DNA of 64,000 nt, from NCBI RefSeq assembly GCF_001558155.1, contig NZ_LOAS01000003.1, forward strand, positions 1-64,000. Reading direction: 5' to 3'. Numbering within the stretch: position 1 is the first letter of the stretch; each line of letters begins with the position of its first letter. The notes beneath the pieces are model-generated. The model saw only the letters and a list, made by a program, of their open reading frames with translations. It ran no database searches and was not told the DNA's origin. The stretch is from Aliiruegeria sabulilitoris. Lineage in GTDB: Bacteria; Pseudomonadota; Alphaproteobacteria; Rhodobacterales; Rhodobacteraceae. This document shows positions 34,466 through 43,481 of this stretch, one piece after another. Made by a program: the position numbers and the translations under genes.

Positions 34466-35152
34466 ATGTCCCGTTTCGTAATCGCTCCCCCGCCCATTGC
34501 GAGCCTTCCGGTGCGCGGCGCCGAGGGCGTGTTCGCGGTTCGCCGGGTCTATTGCATCGGGCGCAACTACGCGGCCCATGCCGTCGAGATGGGGCATGAC
34601 CCGGATCGCGAGCCGCCCTTCTTCTTTCAGAAGAACGCCGAAAATCTCGACGCATCCGGGCAGTTTCCCTATCCCGCGCAGAGTGCGGACGTGCATCACG
34701 AGGTAGAGATGCTGGTCGCCTTGAAGTCGGGCGGATGCGACATCCCGGTCGCCGAGGCGCTTGACCATGTTTATGGTTATGCCATCGCGCTCGACATGAC
34801 GCGGCGCGATCTGCAAGGGCAGATGAAGAAGATGGGGCGTCCCTGGGAGATAGGGAAGGCGTTCGAGCATTCGGCCCCGGTCGGTCCGCTGGTGCCGGCG
34901 AGCGAGATTGGCCACCCGTCCTCGGGCGAGGTGTCTCTAAAGGTGAACGGATCGCTGCGCCAGCAGGGCGATCTGGCGCAGATGATCTGGAAAGTGCCGG
35001 AAATGATCTCCTACCTGTCGGAGTGTTTCGAGCTGGCGGCGGGCGATGTCATCCTCACCGGCACTCCCTCGGGTGTCGGTCCCGTTGAGCGGGGGGATAG
35101 TCTGGAGGCGTCGGTCGAAGGCCTTGGCGAAATGAAAGTTCAGATCGTCTGA
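34466..35152 (+). CDS. Fumarylacetoacetate hydrolase family protein
   Basis: 228 residues from the ATG at 34466, preceded by GGGGAAAC. FAH-fold motifs: YCIGRNYAAHAVEMG, FFFQKNAENL, a metal-binding Glu pair in HHEVEMLVAL and ALDMTRRDLQ, and the C-terminal TGTPSGVGPVERGD. Relatives are acylpyruvases, oxaloacetate decarboxylases or 2-hydroxyhepta-diene-dioate isomerases; the likely role is acylpyruvate or oxaloacetate processing. A bidirectional hairpin separates it from the converging ilvH. Confidence 0.93.
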   Translation: MSRFVIAPPPIASLPVRGAEGVFAVRRVYCIGRNYAAHAVEMGHDPDREPPFFFQKNAENLDASGQFPYPAQSADVHHEVEMLVALKSGGCDIPVAEALDHVYGYAIALDMTRRDLQGQMKKMGRPWEIGKAFEHSAPVGPLVPASEIGHPSSGEVSLKVNGSLRQQGDLAQMIWKVPEMISYLSECFELAAGDVILTGTPSGVGPVERGDSLEASVEGLGEMKVQIV

Positions 35153-35159
35153 AACGAAA

Positions 35160-35179
35160 CCGGAGCCTCGCGGCTCCGG
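35160..35179. terminator. Bidirectional terminator hairpin
   Basis: CCGGAGCC, loop TCGC, GGCTCCGG: an 8-bp perfect stem between the convergent FAH-family gene and ilvH. A-rich sequence on the left and T-containing sequence on the right let it serve both strands. Confidence 0.8.
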
Positions 35180-35209
35180 AAACTCTTTCAATTCAGGTGA
35201 TTGGCGGCG

Positions 35210-35773
35210 TTAATCCGAGCCGCGCGTCAGGGCGGCCACGCCGGTACGGGCGATTTCCACCAGGCCGAGAGGGCGCATCATGTCGGTGAATGCGTCGATT
35301 TTTTCCGGTGAGCCGGCGATCGAGAAGATGAAGCTCTCCAGCGTCGAATCGACCGCATTGGCACGGAAGATATCGGCCAGCCGCAACGCCTCGACACGCT
35401 TGTCACCGGTGCCGGCGACCTTGAGGAGGGCCAGTTCGCGCTCCACCGAAGGTCCCTCGATGGTGAGGTCATGCACGGCATGCACCGGAACCATGCGGCC
35501 AAGCTGCGCCTTGATCTGTTCGATCACTTCCGGCGTGCCGGTGGTGACAACGGTAATGCGCGAGCGGTGGCCCGTGTGGTCCACCTCGGCCACGGTGAGG
35601 CTTTCGATATTGTAGCCACGGCCCGAGAACAGCCCGATTACCCGTGCCAATACGCCGGCCTCGTTATCCACCACCACGGCCAGGGTGTGGGTTTCGATGA
35701 CCTCTTGGTTGGGGTTGCGCAGATCATAGGCGGAGTGCTTCGACGAGCCTTTCTCGATCTTCAATGCGGACAT
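35210..35773 (-). CDS. ilvH: Acetolactate synthase small (regulatory) subunit
   Basis: 187 residues. The N-terminal ACT domain reads TLAVVVDNEAGVLARVIGLF and SGRGYNIESLTVAEVD, with the valine-sensing turn. The C-terminal activation domain has IFRANAVDSTLESFIFSIAG. IlvH activates the large subunit IlvB and confers valine feedback in branched-chain amino-acid synthesis. The large-subunit gene is not in the window; it is usually directly upstream, but here the upstream region is a repeat-bearing gap, so ilvH stands alone. Confidence 0.96.
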   Translation of the reverse strand: MSALKIEKGSSKHSAYDLRNPNQEVIETHTLAVVVDNEAGVLARVIGLFSGRGYNIESLTVAEVDHTGHRSRITVVTTGTPEVIEQIKAQLGRMVPVHAVHDLTIEGPSVERELALLKVAGTGDKRVEALRLADIFRANAVDSTLESFIFSIAGSPEKIDAFTDMMRPLGLVEIARTGVAALTRGSD

Positions 35774-35921
35774 GGACTTTCCTCGGTTCTAGCGCGCATT
35801 TCGTGGATGCGTCGCCTTGCATACAACGGCGAATGCAAGGGGGAAAGGATATTTCCGCCGCAGGTAGCAAAGGGTTCTGAAGATTTCGACCGCTGGCGAT
35901 GGCGAGCCGATTTCGGAGATT

Positions 35922-36043
35922 GGGGGCGCGGCCCCCAAACCCCCGGGGTATTTCGGGTCAGAAGATGAAAGAGCAGCTCTAACCAGTTCTTCTGACGAGA
36001 AATATCCCTGCCGGAGGCACGATCCGCAGGATCGTTTCCCGCG
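35922..36043. repeat. Composite intergenic repeat, copy 1
   Basis: The fullest copy of a family seen in several gaps of this window. Order: GGGGGCGCGGCCCCC hairpin, ACCCCCGGGGTATTT, spacer, TTCTTCTGACGAG, AAATATCCCTGCCGGAGGC, then the palindrome ACGATCCGCAGGATCGT (36019-36035) and TTTCCCGCG. It fills most of the gap between ilvH and the aldolase terminator. Confidence 0.8.
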
Positions 36044-36113
36044 AACTAAGCGTGCGTCCTCGAACGGCAGCTTCCTCCGCCAAGCGGCGATATTTTTTGC
36101 ATTATCAACGAAA

Positions 36114-36141
36114 GACCCCGCACGCGATTGCGCACGGGGTC
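36114..36141 (-). terminator. Terminator of the aldolase gene
   Basis: GACCCCG (36114-36120) pairs with CGGGGTC (36135-36141). On the minus strand the hairpin is followed by TTTC, 43 bases after the aldolase stop. Confidence 0.75.
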
Positions 36142-36183
36142 ATTTTCAATAGCCGGGCAGTCTTGCAGCCCGAAGGCGAAGGA

Positions 36184-37113
36184 TCAGGCCTTGCCCTTGT
36201 AGATGTCGATCAGGTCGGCAAAGAGCTTGAGGGCATCTTCGCGCGGACGCTGGAACGCGTTCCGGCCGAGGATCGAGCCGTTGCCGCCACCGTCACGGAT
36301 GGCACGGGCGTCGTCATAGACAGCGTCGGCGCCCTTGGCGGCACCACCGGAGAAGATCACGATACGCTTGCCGGCAAAGCAGGCGTCAACGCAATGCTTG
36401 ACGCGGGCAGCCTGGGTGGAGATGTCGATGCCGGTGTCTTCGATGACCTTGCGGGCCTCTGCCTGCATGATGTGATCGGAGGGCAACTTGATCTTGACGA
36501 TATGCGCGCCGAGCAGGCAGGCCATGTGGGCGGCGTAGCTGTCGACGTCGATCGCGGTTTCACCTTCCTTGGTGATGCCTTCGCCGCGCGGGTAGGACCA
36601 CAGCACGGTCGGCAGACCCTTGGCGGCGGCTTCCTTGCGCAGCTCGACGATCTCTTCGTACATGTCGAACATGGCGTCGGAGCCTGGGTAGATCGTGAAG
36701 CCGATCGCGGAGGCACCGATGCGCAGCGCGTCGTCCACGGAAGCCGTCACGGCCTGATCCTTGGCGGCGGTGTCGGACATCAGCGAGTTGGCGGAGTTCA
36801 TCTTGCAGATCGTCGGGATCTGGCCAGCGAAGGTGTCCGAGCCAGCTTCGAGCGAGGCGAGCGGCGCGGCGTAGGCGTTCAGGCCGGCGTCGATGGCCAG
36901 CTGGTAGTGGTAATGCGGGTCGTAGCCGGCCGGGTTCGGGCCGAAGGAACGGAGGGCGCCGTGCTCGAAGCCCTGGTCGACGGGCAGGACGATCATCTTG
37001 CCGGTTCCGCCGAGCTTACCGGTCATCAGCATGCGGCAGAGATTGGCCTTCACGCCGGGAGTCTCGCCTTCATAATTGGCGAGGATCTTTTGAACGGCAC
37101 GTGTGGCTTTCAT
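36184..37113 (-). CDS. fbaB: Class I fructose-bisphosphate aldolase (DhnA/FbaB type)
   Basis: 309 residues of the DhnA-type class I aldolase family. Recognisable pieces are VLPVDQGFEHGALRSFGPN, ASAIGFTIYPGSDAMFDMYE, VLWSYPRGEG and, near the C terminus, IVIFSGGAAKGADAVYDDAR with the phosphate-binding GGG. The Schiff-base Lys is probably the one in HIVKIKLPSD. It converts fructose-1,6-bisphosphate to DHAP and glyceraldehyde-3-phosphate, reversibly, without metal. It lies close to pgk (same strand, 1.4 kb apart, with a CDF gene between), a glycolytic pairing. Confidence 0.94.
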   Translation of the reverse strand: MKATRAVQKILANYEGETPGVKANLCRMLMTGKLGGTGKMIVLPVDQGFEHGALRSFGPNPAGYDPHYHYQLAIDAGLNAYAAPLASLEAGSDTFAGQIPTICKMNSANSLMSDTAAKDQAVTASVDDALRIGASAIGFTIYPGSDAMFDMYEEIVELRKEAAAKGLPTVLWSYPRGEGITKEGETAIDVDSYAAHMACLLGAHIVKIKLPSDHIMQAEARKVIEDTGIDISTQAARVKHCVDACFAGKRIVIFSGGAAKGADAVYDDARAIRDGGGNGSILGRNAFQRPREDALKLFADLIDIYKGKA

Positions 37114-37309
37114 GGATTCGATCCCTATGTTTGTGGATGTCTCGAGCGACCTAGGGAAGCGGAGGGATTATCGCAAGCGAGATTGCACGAAGTGGACGCC
37201 AAGTCGCAGTGTGAGCGCTGCAAAACAGCGTTTCGGTGCTGTGAAACCGGGTTTTGGGCGGATTTGGGATTACCGCTATGTCTTGCGCGCATGGCGTCCC
37301 CGGCGCGGA

Positions 37310-38206
37310 TCAATCCGGTTCCAAGCCATGTTTCTTGATATGGAAGTCGGGCTCGACATGGATGGTCGTGCGGACCTGCTCGATCTGTTCGTCGATTGCG
37401 GCCTCGATGCGGTCGCAGATATCATGCGCCGCCCCAACGCTCATCTCGCGCGGCACGACGAGGTGAAACTCGACGAACACAGCCTGGCCGGCGCGGCGGG
37501 TGCGCAGATCGTGAATTTGCAGCGCGCCGGCCGAGGAGGCGCGCACGGCGCTCTCGATGACTTCGCGATCCTGGGAATGCGCGGCCGAATCCATCAGGTC
37601 GTCGGCGGAGGCCTTGATCACCTTCCATCCCTCACGCAGGATCATGAACGCGACGAGCATGGCCATGAGCGGATCGAGCCAGGCCCAGCCGGTTAGCGCG
37701 GCGAAGCCAAGGCCCCCCAGCACGCCGACCGAGGTCCAGACATCGCTCATCAGGTGGCGCCCATTCGCATCGAGCGCCGGGGAGCGGTGGCGCGCTCCGG
37801 CACGGATCAGCACCCGCGACCAAAGCAGGTTCATCACCGCAGCCGTGGCATTGACCGAAAGGCCCACCAAGCCAAGTTCCAGCGGGGCGGGGGTCCACAA
37901 CGCGCCAACGGCCTGTTGCAGGATCAGGATCGCGGCGACCACGATCAGCACCCCTTCGGCGATTGCCGAGAAATTCTCGGCCTTGTGGTGGCCGAACGGG
38001 TGCGACGCGTCTGGTGGCCGGGCCGCGAAACGGATCGCCGTCCAGGCGATGATCGCGCCGGCCACGTTGACCACGGTCTCCATCGCATCCGAATAGAGCG
38101 CCACCGAGCCCGTCATTTGCCAGGCCGTGATCTTGAGCGCGAGCACAGAGAGCGCGACGAGAAGCGAGCCGATGGCGAGCCTGTTGGGGGTGCTCTGCGC
38201 TAGCAT
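37310..38206 (-). CDS. Cation diffusion facilitator (CDF) metal efflux protein
   Basis: 298 residues, six helices then a cytoplasmic domain. The metal site in helix 2 reads YSDAMETVVNVAGA and helix 5 has HLMSDVWTSVGVLGG; the C-terminal domain has the CDF fold with IHDLRTRRAGQAVFVEFHLVV. The helix-2/helix-5 pattern D-xxx-E/N and H-xxx-D is that of ZitB/FieF-type exporters of zinc, iron or cobalt. It faces the same way as pgk and the aldolase but has its own gaps; no metal regulator gene is adjacent. Confidence 0.93.
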   Translation of the reverse strand: MLAQSTPNRLAIGSLLVALSVLALKITAWQMTGSVALYSDAMETVVNVAGAIIAWTAIRFAARPPDASHPFGHHKAENFSAIAEGVLIVVAAILILQQAVGALWTPAPLELGLVGLSVNATAAVMNLLWSRVLIRAGARHRSPALDANGRHLMSDVWTSVGVLGGLGFAALTGWAWLDPLMAMLVAFMILREGWKVIKASADDLMDSAAHSQDREVIESAVRASSAGALQIHDLRTRRAGQAVFVEFHLVVPREMSVGAAHDICDRIEAAIDEQIEQVRTTIHVEPDFHIKKHGLEPD

Positions 38207-38243
38207 TTCGGCGGCAATCCGTGTGCGTGTTCATGACGGATGC

Positions 38244-38382
38244 AGGGGGGCACTGCTCCCCACGCTCTTGCGAGCGCACTTCCCAGGATATTTTCAGCCA
38301 GAAGACGTCGAGAACGCGGTGCTGGCGTCTCCTGGAGGAAGATACTCCCGCCGGAGGCGCGACCCGAAGGTTTGTTCCCGCA
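38244..38382. repeat. Composite intergenic repeat, copy 2 (degenerate)
   Basis: Shows GGGGGGCACTGCTCCCC, GCTCTTGCGAGCGC, GGATATTTTCAGCCAGAAG and then ACTCCCGCCGGAGGCGCGAC, matching the order of blocks in the other copies. The terminal palindrome has decayed (GCGACCCGAAGGTTTGTT). It occupies the gap between the CDF gene and the pgk terminator. Confidence 0.65.
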
Positions 38383-38458
38383 CGCAAGGCGCGGTCCTTC
38401 GTATGCCAGCATTTCCTTCATTGCGATCTGACCCATTCTGCATTCGCGGCCCAAAAGA

Positions 38459-38484
38459 AAAGGCCGGGCGCGCGGCCCGGCCTT
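38459..38484 (-). terminator. Terminator of pgk
   Basis: AAGGCCGGGC and GCCCGGCCTT form a strong stem with a short GC loop, flanked by A-rich sequence on the left that becomes the T tract on the minus strand (TTTTCTTTT). It lies 21 bases after the pgk stop. Confidence 0.85.
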
Positions 38485-38505
38485 TCGATAGGGCTTCTAG
38501 ACCTC

Positions 38506-39681
38506 TCAGCCGAGGGCTGCAACACCGGGCAGTTCCTTGCCTTCCATCCATTCGAGGAAGGCGCCACCGGCGGTGGAGATATAGGTGAAGTTCTCGGCCG
38601 CGCCGGATTTGTTGAGCGCGGAGACGGTATCGCCGCCGCCGGCGACCGTCTTGAGCTTGCCTTCGGCCGTGAGTGCAGCGGCGGCCAGCGCAGCGTCGAA
38701 GGTGCCCTTGTGGAAGGGTTCGATCTCGAAGGCGCCGAGCGGACCGTTCCAGATCAGCGTCTTGCATTCGGCGAATACGCCCTTGAGCGCATCGACCGTG
38801 GCGGGGCCGGCATCGAGGATCATCTTGTCGGCGGGGCATGCGTCGACCGGCAGGGTCTCGTTGGCCGCGCCGGCGGCGAATTCACCGGCCACGACGATAT
38901 CGACGGGCAGGTGGATGGTGCAGCCGGTGCTCTCGGATTTCTTCAGGATCGCGCGGGCGGTATCGGCCATGTCGCGTTCGGCCAGCGAGGTGCCGATTTC
39001 GACGCCCTTGGCAACGAGGAAGGTGTTGGCCATGCCGCCGCCGATCACGAGGTGATCGACCTTCTCGATCAGGTTGGACAGCAGGTCCAGCTTGGTCGAG
39101 ACCTTTGCGCCGCCGACAACGGCGACAACGGGGCGCTCGGGGGTGCCGAGGGCCGCTTCCAGTGCCGACAGCTCGGCGGCCATCAGGCGGCCGGCGGCGG
39201 CGGGCAGGGCGCGGGCCATGGCTTCGGTGGTGGAATGCGCGCGGTGGGCGCAGGAGAAGGCGTCGTTGACATAGATGTCACCGAGCTTGGCGAGCGAGGC
39301 GGCCAGTTCGGGATCGTTCTTCTCTTCGCCGGGGAAGAAGCGAACGTTTTCCAGCAGCAGGATTTCGCCATCCTTCAGATCGGCGGCGGCGGCCTCGAAA
39401 TTGTCGGCGGCGAATTTCACCTCCTGGCCGAAGGCGGCTTCGAGCGCCGGGACGATCTGGCCCAGGCTCATTTCGGGGACGACCTTGCCCTTGGGGCGAC
39501 CGAAATGGGCCATCAGGACCGGCTTGCCACCAGCGGCCAGCACATCCTTGACGGTGGGCACGATGCGGTCGATTCGGGTAGTGTCGGTGACGACGCCGTC
39601 CTTGACGGGGACGTTGATATCGACGCGGATCAGCACGGTCTTGCCGGCCATGTCCATGTCGTCGAGGGTTTTCCAGCTCAT
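38506..39681 (-). CDS. pgk: Phosphoglycerate kinase
   Basis: 391 residues, normal for a bacterial enzyme. N-terminal substrate motifs: [13 protein letters not shown] and [28 protein letters not shown]; the nucleotide side has [14 protein letters not shown], the hinge region and the C-terminal [16 protein letters not shown]. It transfers phosphate from 1,3-bisphosphoglycerate to ADP in glycolysis and the reverse in gluconeogenesis. It is a single transcription unit with a terminator downstream. Confidence 0.98.
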   Translation of the reverse strand: MSWKTLDDMDMAGKTVLIRVDINVPVKDGVVTDTTRIDRIVPTVKDVLAAGGKPVLMAHFGRPKGKVVPEMSLGQIVPALEAAFGQEVKFAADNFEAAAADLKDGEILLLENVRFFPGEEKNDPELAASLAKLGDIYVNDAFSCAHRAHSTTEAMARALPAAAGRLMAAELSALEAALGTPERPVVAVVGGAKVSTKLDLLSNLIEKVDHLVIGGGMANTFLVAKGVEIGTSLAERDMADTARAILKKSESTGCTIHLPVDIVVAGEFAAGAANETLPVDACPADKMILDAGPATVDALKGVFAECKTLIWNGPLGAFEIEPFHKGTFDAALAAAALTAEGKLKTVAGGGDTVSALNKSGAAENFTYISTAGGAFLEWMEGKELPGVAALG

Positions 39682-39828
39682 GAGAAGGCTCCTTCGATGA
39701 AATTGGAGGACCCATACCGCAAGCGCTAACGGCGAGCTATGGGCTTTCGGTTTCCGCTAACGCGGTTTAGGGTCGCGCCGACAGCGCGGGAGGAATACCC
39801 GCTATGCGAGCGAAGGAAGGAATCGAAC

Positions 39829-40332
39829 ATGGCCGAGATCAAGGATCCGGAAAACACTGTCATCATCGAACTGAAGGACGGCAATGTCGTCATCGAGCTT
39901 CTGGCCGACGTGGCGCCGAAGCATTCCGAGCGGATGAAGGAACTGGCCCGTTCCGGCGCCTATGATGGCGTCGTGTTCCACCGTGTGATCGAGGGCTTCA
40001 TGGCCCAGACCGGAGACGTGCAGTTTGGCAAGTCTACCGGCGATATCCGCATGGCCGGCCGTGGCGGCTCGGATCTGTCGGACCTGCCGGCCGAGTTTTC
40101 CAAGCTGCCCCATGCCCGTGGCACGCTCGGCGCGGCGCGTTCGCAGAATCCGAACTCGGCCAACAGCCAGTTCTTCATCAATTTCAACGACAACGATTTC
40201 CTCAACGGCCAGTACACCGTTTATGGCCGCGTGATCGACGGCATGGAATTCGTGGACGCCATCACCCGCGGCGAGCCGCCCGCGAACCCCGACAAGATGA
40301 TCTCCGTGAAGGTGGCCGCCGATGTTGCGTGA
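39829..40332 (+). CDS. ppiB: Peptidyl-prolyl isomerase, cytoplasmic cyclophilin
   Basis: 167 residues from the ATG at 39829 (AAGGAAGGAATCGAAC upstream); an in-frame ATG at 39739 is not needed. Complete cyclophilin fold: YDGVVFHRVIEGFMAQTGDV, SQNPNSANSQFFINF and TVYGRVIDGMEFVDAI, with the catalytic Arg in FHRVI. No signal peptide, so it acts in the cytoplasm. Its end overlaps the second cyclophilin by 11 bases. The pair share the core motifs and most likely arose by tandem duplication. Confidence 0.96.
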   Translation: MAEIKDPENTVIIELKDGNVVIELLADVAPKHSERMKELARSGAYDGVVFHRVIEGFMAQTGDVQFGKSTGDIRMAGRGGSDLSDLPAEFSKLPHARGTLGAARSQNPNSANSQFFINFNDNDFLNGQYTVYGRVIDGMEFVDAITRGEPPANPDKMISVKVAADVA

Positions 40333-40939
40333 CCGGATCCTTGCCGGTGGGTTGTTCGGCCTCGGGCTGGCGGTTGTTGGCGGCTTTGCGATCATGCAGA
40401 CCGTCTCCAGCTCGCCCGCGCTGGCGGCCGAGGACGGGCCCGGCCCGAACCTCGTGATCGAGGTCGCGGGCGAGGCCAACGGTACCATCGTGATCGACCT
40501 GTTGCCGGAGGTCGCGCCGAAACATGCCGAGCGCCTTGTCGCGCTGGCTGAGGGTGGGGAATATGACAATGTTGTTTTCCACCGTGTGATTGCCGGCTTC
40601 ATGGCCCAGACAGGTGACGTGCAGTTCGGCAAGGCCGGCGGCGACACTGGAAATGCGGGCATGGGCGGGTCATCCCTGCCAGACCTGCCGGCGGAATTCT
40701 CGGACGTTTCCTTCGAGCGCGGTGTGGTCGGTATGGCCCGTTCGCAGAATCCGAATTCGGCCAACAGCCAGTTCTTCATCATGTTCGCACCCGCGCCGCA
40801 CCTGAATGGTCAATACACGGTAGTGGGACAGGTGATCGAGGGTATGGATGTTGTGGACTCGATCAAGCGCGGCAAAAAAACCGCCAATGGCTCGGTGTCC
40901 GATCCGGACCGTATCGTGAAGGTCTCCGTCGAGCGCTGA
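40322..40939 (+). CDS. Peptidyl-prolyl isomerase, exported cyclophilin
   Basis: 205 residues with an N-terminal membrane/signal segment (LAGGLFGLGLAVVGGFAIM, then SSSPALAAED), so it works in the periplasm or is anchored at the membrane. The cyclophilin core repeats that of its neighbour (YDNVVFHRVIAGFMAQTGDV, SQNPNSANSQFFIMF, TVVGQVIEGMDVV). The catalytic Arg and Phe are kept. Translationally coupled to ppiB by overlap and followed by a strong terminator. Confidence 0.95.
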   Translation: MLRDRILAGGLFGLGLAVVGGFAIMQTVSSSPALAAEDGPGPNLVIEVAGEANGTIVIDLLPEVAPKHAERLVALAEGGEYDNVVFHRVIAGFMAQTGDVQFGKAGGDTGNAGMGGSSLPDLPAEFSDVSFERGVVGMARSQNPNSANSQFFIMFAPAPHLNGQYTVVGQVIEGMDVVDSIKRGKKTANGSVSDPDRIVKVSVER

Positions 40940-40979
40940 GATTCCAACTGCCTGAAAAGACAGCAGTATACCGCTTTTG

Positions 40980-41010
40980 ACGCCCCGGTGTTCCAGCCGG
41001 GGCGTTTTTT
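40980..41010 (+). terminator. Strong intrinsic terminator of the cyclophilin pair
   Basis: CGCCCCGG, short loop, CCGGGGCG followed directly by TTTTTT: a textbook intrinsic terminator 41 bases after the stop. Confidence 0.95.
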
Positions 41011-41047
41011 CGTTTTTCGCCATGCGCGGGCTTGCTAGCAATCGGGC

Positions 41048-42400
41048 ATGGCAGAGATTTCCCGCATCACGATCGACACGCCGATCCGCTTTTCCGACCC
41101 GCTGCCCGAGGCAGTGGATACCGTCATCATCGGAGCCGGTGTCATCGGCACCTTCGCCGCGCTCTACCTGGCCGAGGCAGGGCAGAAGGTGCTTCTGTGT
41201 GAAAAGGGCAGGGTGGCGGGCGAGCAATCCTCCCGCAACTGGGGCTGGATTCGCCAGCAGGGGCGCGACGAGGATGAGCTGCCGATCATGATGCAGGCGC
41301 TCGGCCTGTGGCAGGACGCCGATGCGCGCACCGGCGGCGCCTGCGCTGTCCGGACGGTGGGGGTGAACTACTTGACCACCTCTCCCGAGGAGTTGGCTCT
41401 TTACGAGGCCTGGGTCGAAACCGCCCGCGCGCATGGGCTGCATTCGGAAATGATGACGCCCGACCAGATTGCCGAGAGCTTTACCGGCCAGTCCGACCGT
41501 CGCTGGCTCGGCGGGGTGCGCACGCCCAGCGATGCCAGCGGCGAGCCCTGGACGGCGGTGCCGGCGGTGGCCGAACTGGCGCGGGCAGCCGGCGCGTTGA
41601 TACGCGAGAATTGCGCCGTGCGCCGGCTGGAACGCAGCGCGGGGCGCGTCAGCGCTGTTCTGACCGAAGCGGGCCGTGTTGCCTGCGATCAGGTGATTCT
41701 CGCCGGCGGCGCCTGGTCCTCTCTGTTCCTGGGGGCGCATGGGCTCAGCATTCCGCAACTCTCGGTCCGCGCCACCGTGGCCCAGACCGCTCCGCTGCCA
41801 TGTTTCACAGACGCGAATACGGTTGACGAGGAGCTTGCCCTGCGCCGACGGGCTGACGGCGGCTACAATCTGGCGCTCGGGGATCGGCATGGTTTCTATC
41901 TTGGCCCGGATGCCTTCCGCCATTTCCGCCTGTACTGGCCGCAGATCCGGCGCACCTTCGCGCATACCGATACAGTCTACAAATCCCCCGCCGGTTTCCC
42001 CGACAGCTGGCGTACGCCACGCAACTGGAGCGCGGAGGAGAAATCCCCCTTCGAGCGTCGGCGCGTGTTGGAACCCGCGCCGGATGAGCGCTACGTCAAG
42101 CTGATGATCGACCGATTTGCCGAGCGCTTCCCCGGGGTCGGCGCGCCGGTGCCGGCCTCCGCATGGGCGGGGATGATCGACGCCATGCCGGACGCGGTCC
42201 CCATCGTCGATCGCGCGCCCGGGCTGGACGGGTTGATCGTGGCCACCGGCATGAGCGGGCATGGATTTGGCATCGGTCCGGGATTTGGGCGCGTGTTATC
42301 GCGGATGGTGCTGGGCGCGACGCCGGAGCATGACCTCTCCCGCTTCCGCTTCGCCCGTTTCAGCGATGGTACGCCGCTGAAACTCGGACCGTCGCTCTGA
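41048..42400 (+). CDS. FAD-dependent oxidoreductase of the DadA/DAO family
   Basis: 450 residues. N-terminal FAD-binding DTVIIGAGVIGTFAALYLAE, with the linked EQSSRNWGWIRQQGRD of the sarcosine/D-amino-acid oxidase group, and the C-terminal GMSGHGFGIGPGFGRVLSRM closing the FAD site. It probably oxidises an amino acid or N-methylated amine. Isolated between a terminator and the DUF3179 gene. Substrate cannot be named; the family includes D-amino-acid, glycine and glycerol-type oxidases. Confidence 0.9.
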   Translation: MAEISRITIDTPIRFSDPLPEAVDTVIIGAGVIGTFAALYLAEAGQKVLLCEKGRVAGEQSSRNWGWIRQQGRDEDELPIMMQALGLWQDADARTGGACAVRTVGVNYLTTSPEELALYEAWVETARAHGLHSEMMTPDQIAESFTGQSDRRWLGGVRTPSDASGEPWTAVPAVAELARAAGALIRENCAVRRLERSAGRVSAVLTEAGRVACDQVILAGGAWSSLFLGAHGLSIPQLSVRATVAQTAPLPCFTDANTVDEELALRRRADGGYNLALGDRHGFYLGPDAFRHFRLYWPQIRRTFAHTDTVYKSPAGFPDSWRTPRNWSAEEKSPFERRRVLEPAPDERYVKLMIDRFAERFPGVGAPVPASAWAGMIDAMPDAVPIVDRAPGLDGLIVATGMSGHGFGIGPGFGRVLSRMVLGATPEHDLSRFRFARFSDGTPLKLGPSL

Positions 42401-42495
42401 GGCGGCGCGCTTCCTCTCATCCGCTGAACCCTTCGTGAGTGACCCTGTGCAGGACGTGCTGCCTCTGTCAGGGTTTCCGACAGGAGGAAGAGACC

Positions 42496-43464
42496 ATGCG
42501 CCTTGCCCCGTTACTGGCCGCAGCACTGCTGTCCATCGCACCGCTGGCCGCCGCTGCCGAACCGAATTTCTGGAAGAACGAATGGCCACGGACGGATTTT
42601 TCGCGGACGACTGTCGAGAACTGGGTCGAAATCCTGTCGGGCGGCCCGCCCAAGGATGGCATTCCGGCGCTTTCCGACCCGACCTTCGTCGCGGCTTCGA
42701 AGAAATCCGGCATCGGGCCGCGCGAACCGGTGATCACGGTGGAAATGGATGGGACCGCGCCACGCGCCTATCCGATCCGCTATCTGACCTGGCACGAGAT
42801 CGTCAATGACAGCGTCGCGGGCATCCCCATCGCGGTCACCTTTTGTCCGCTGTGCAATTCCGGCATTACCTTTGATCGACGGTTGGACGGAGAGACGCTG
42901 AGCTTCGGCGTCTCCGGCAAGCTGCGCAATTCGGACATGATCATGTATGACCATCAGAGCGAGAGCTGGTGGCAACAGGCGATTGGAACCGGAATCGTGG
43001 GACGTTACACCGGCGCGGAACTCACCCAGTTGCCGAGTTGGATGGAAAGCTGGGAAGACTTCCGCAGCAGGAACCCGGATGGGCTCGTCATGGCCGAGCC
43101 GGACCATGACCGTGCCTATGGCCGCAACCCCTATTCCGGCTATGACAGTTCCGCCCGACCTTTCCTGTATAATGGCGAAATGCCGCCACACGGCATCCCG
43201 GCGCTTGCCCGCGTGCTCAAGGTCGGCAACCGTGCCTGGCCGGTGGAACGCCTGTCAAAGGCGGGCGAAATCCGCGAAGCAGGCCTCGTGATCCGCTGGC
43301 GCCCCGGACAGGCCTCCGCGTTGGATAGCGGTTCCATTGCCCGAGGACGCGATATCGGCTCGATCCGCGTTTTCGATGAACAGGGAAAGGACGTCCCCCA
43401 TGACGTGCTCTTTGCTTTCGCCTTCCATGCCTTCCATCCGGATGGAACATGGATGCTGGACTAG
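42496..43464 (+). CDS. Secreted DUF3179 domain protein
   Basis: 322 residues from the ATG at 42496, with AGGAGGAAGAGACC upstream. A Sec signal peptide ends near AAAAEP. The DUF3179 core shows PREPVITVEMDGTAPRAYPI, LTWHEIVND, VTFCPLCNSGITFDRRLDG, SGKLRNSDMIMYDHQSESWW and HPDGTWMLD. The paired Cys in FCPLCN and the His/Trp residues are strongly conserved features of this family of unknown function. Periplasmic or secreted. Confidence 0.9.
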   Translation: MRLAPLLAAALLSIAPLAAAAEPNFWKNEWPRTDFSRTTVENWVEILSGGPPKDGIPALSDPTFVAASKKSGIGPREPVITVEMDGTAPRAYPIRYLTWHEIVNDSVAGIPIAVTFCPLCNSGITFDRRLDGETLSFGVSGKLRNSDMIMYDHQSESWWQQAIGTGIVGRYTGAELTQLPSWMESWEDFRSRNPDGLVMAEPDHDRAYGRNPYSGYDSSARPFLYNGEMPPHGIPALARVLKVGNRAWPVERLSKAGEIREAGLVIRWRPGQASALDSGSIARGRDIGSIRVFDEQGKDVPHDVLFAFAFHAFHPDGTWMLD

Positions 43465-43481
43465 GACAGAGAAACCGAACG

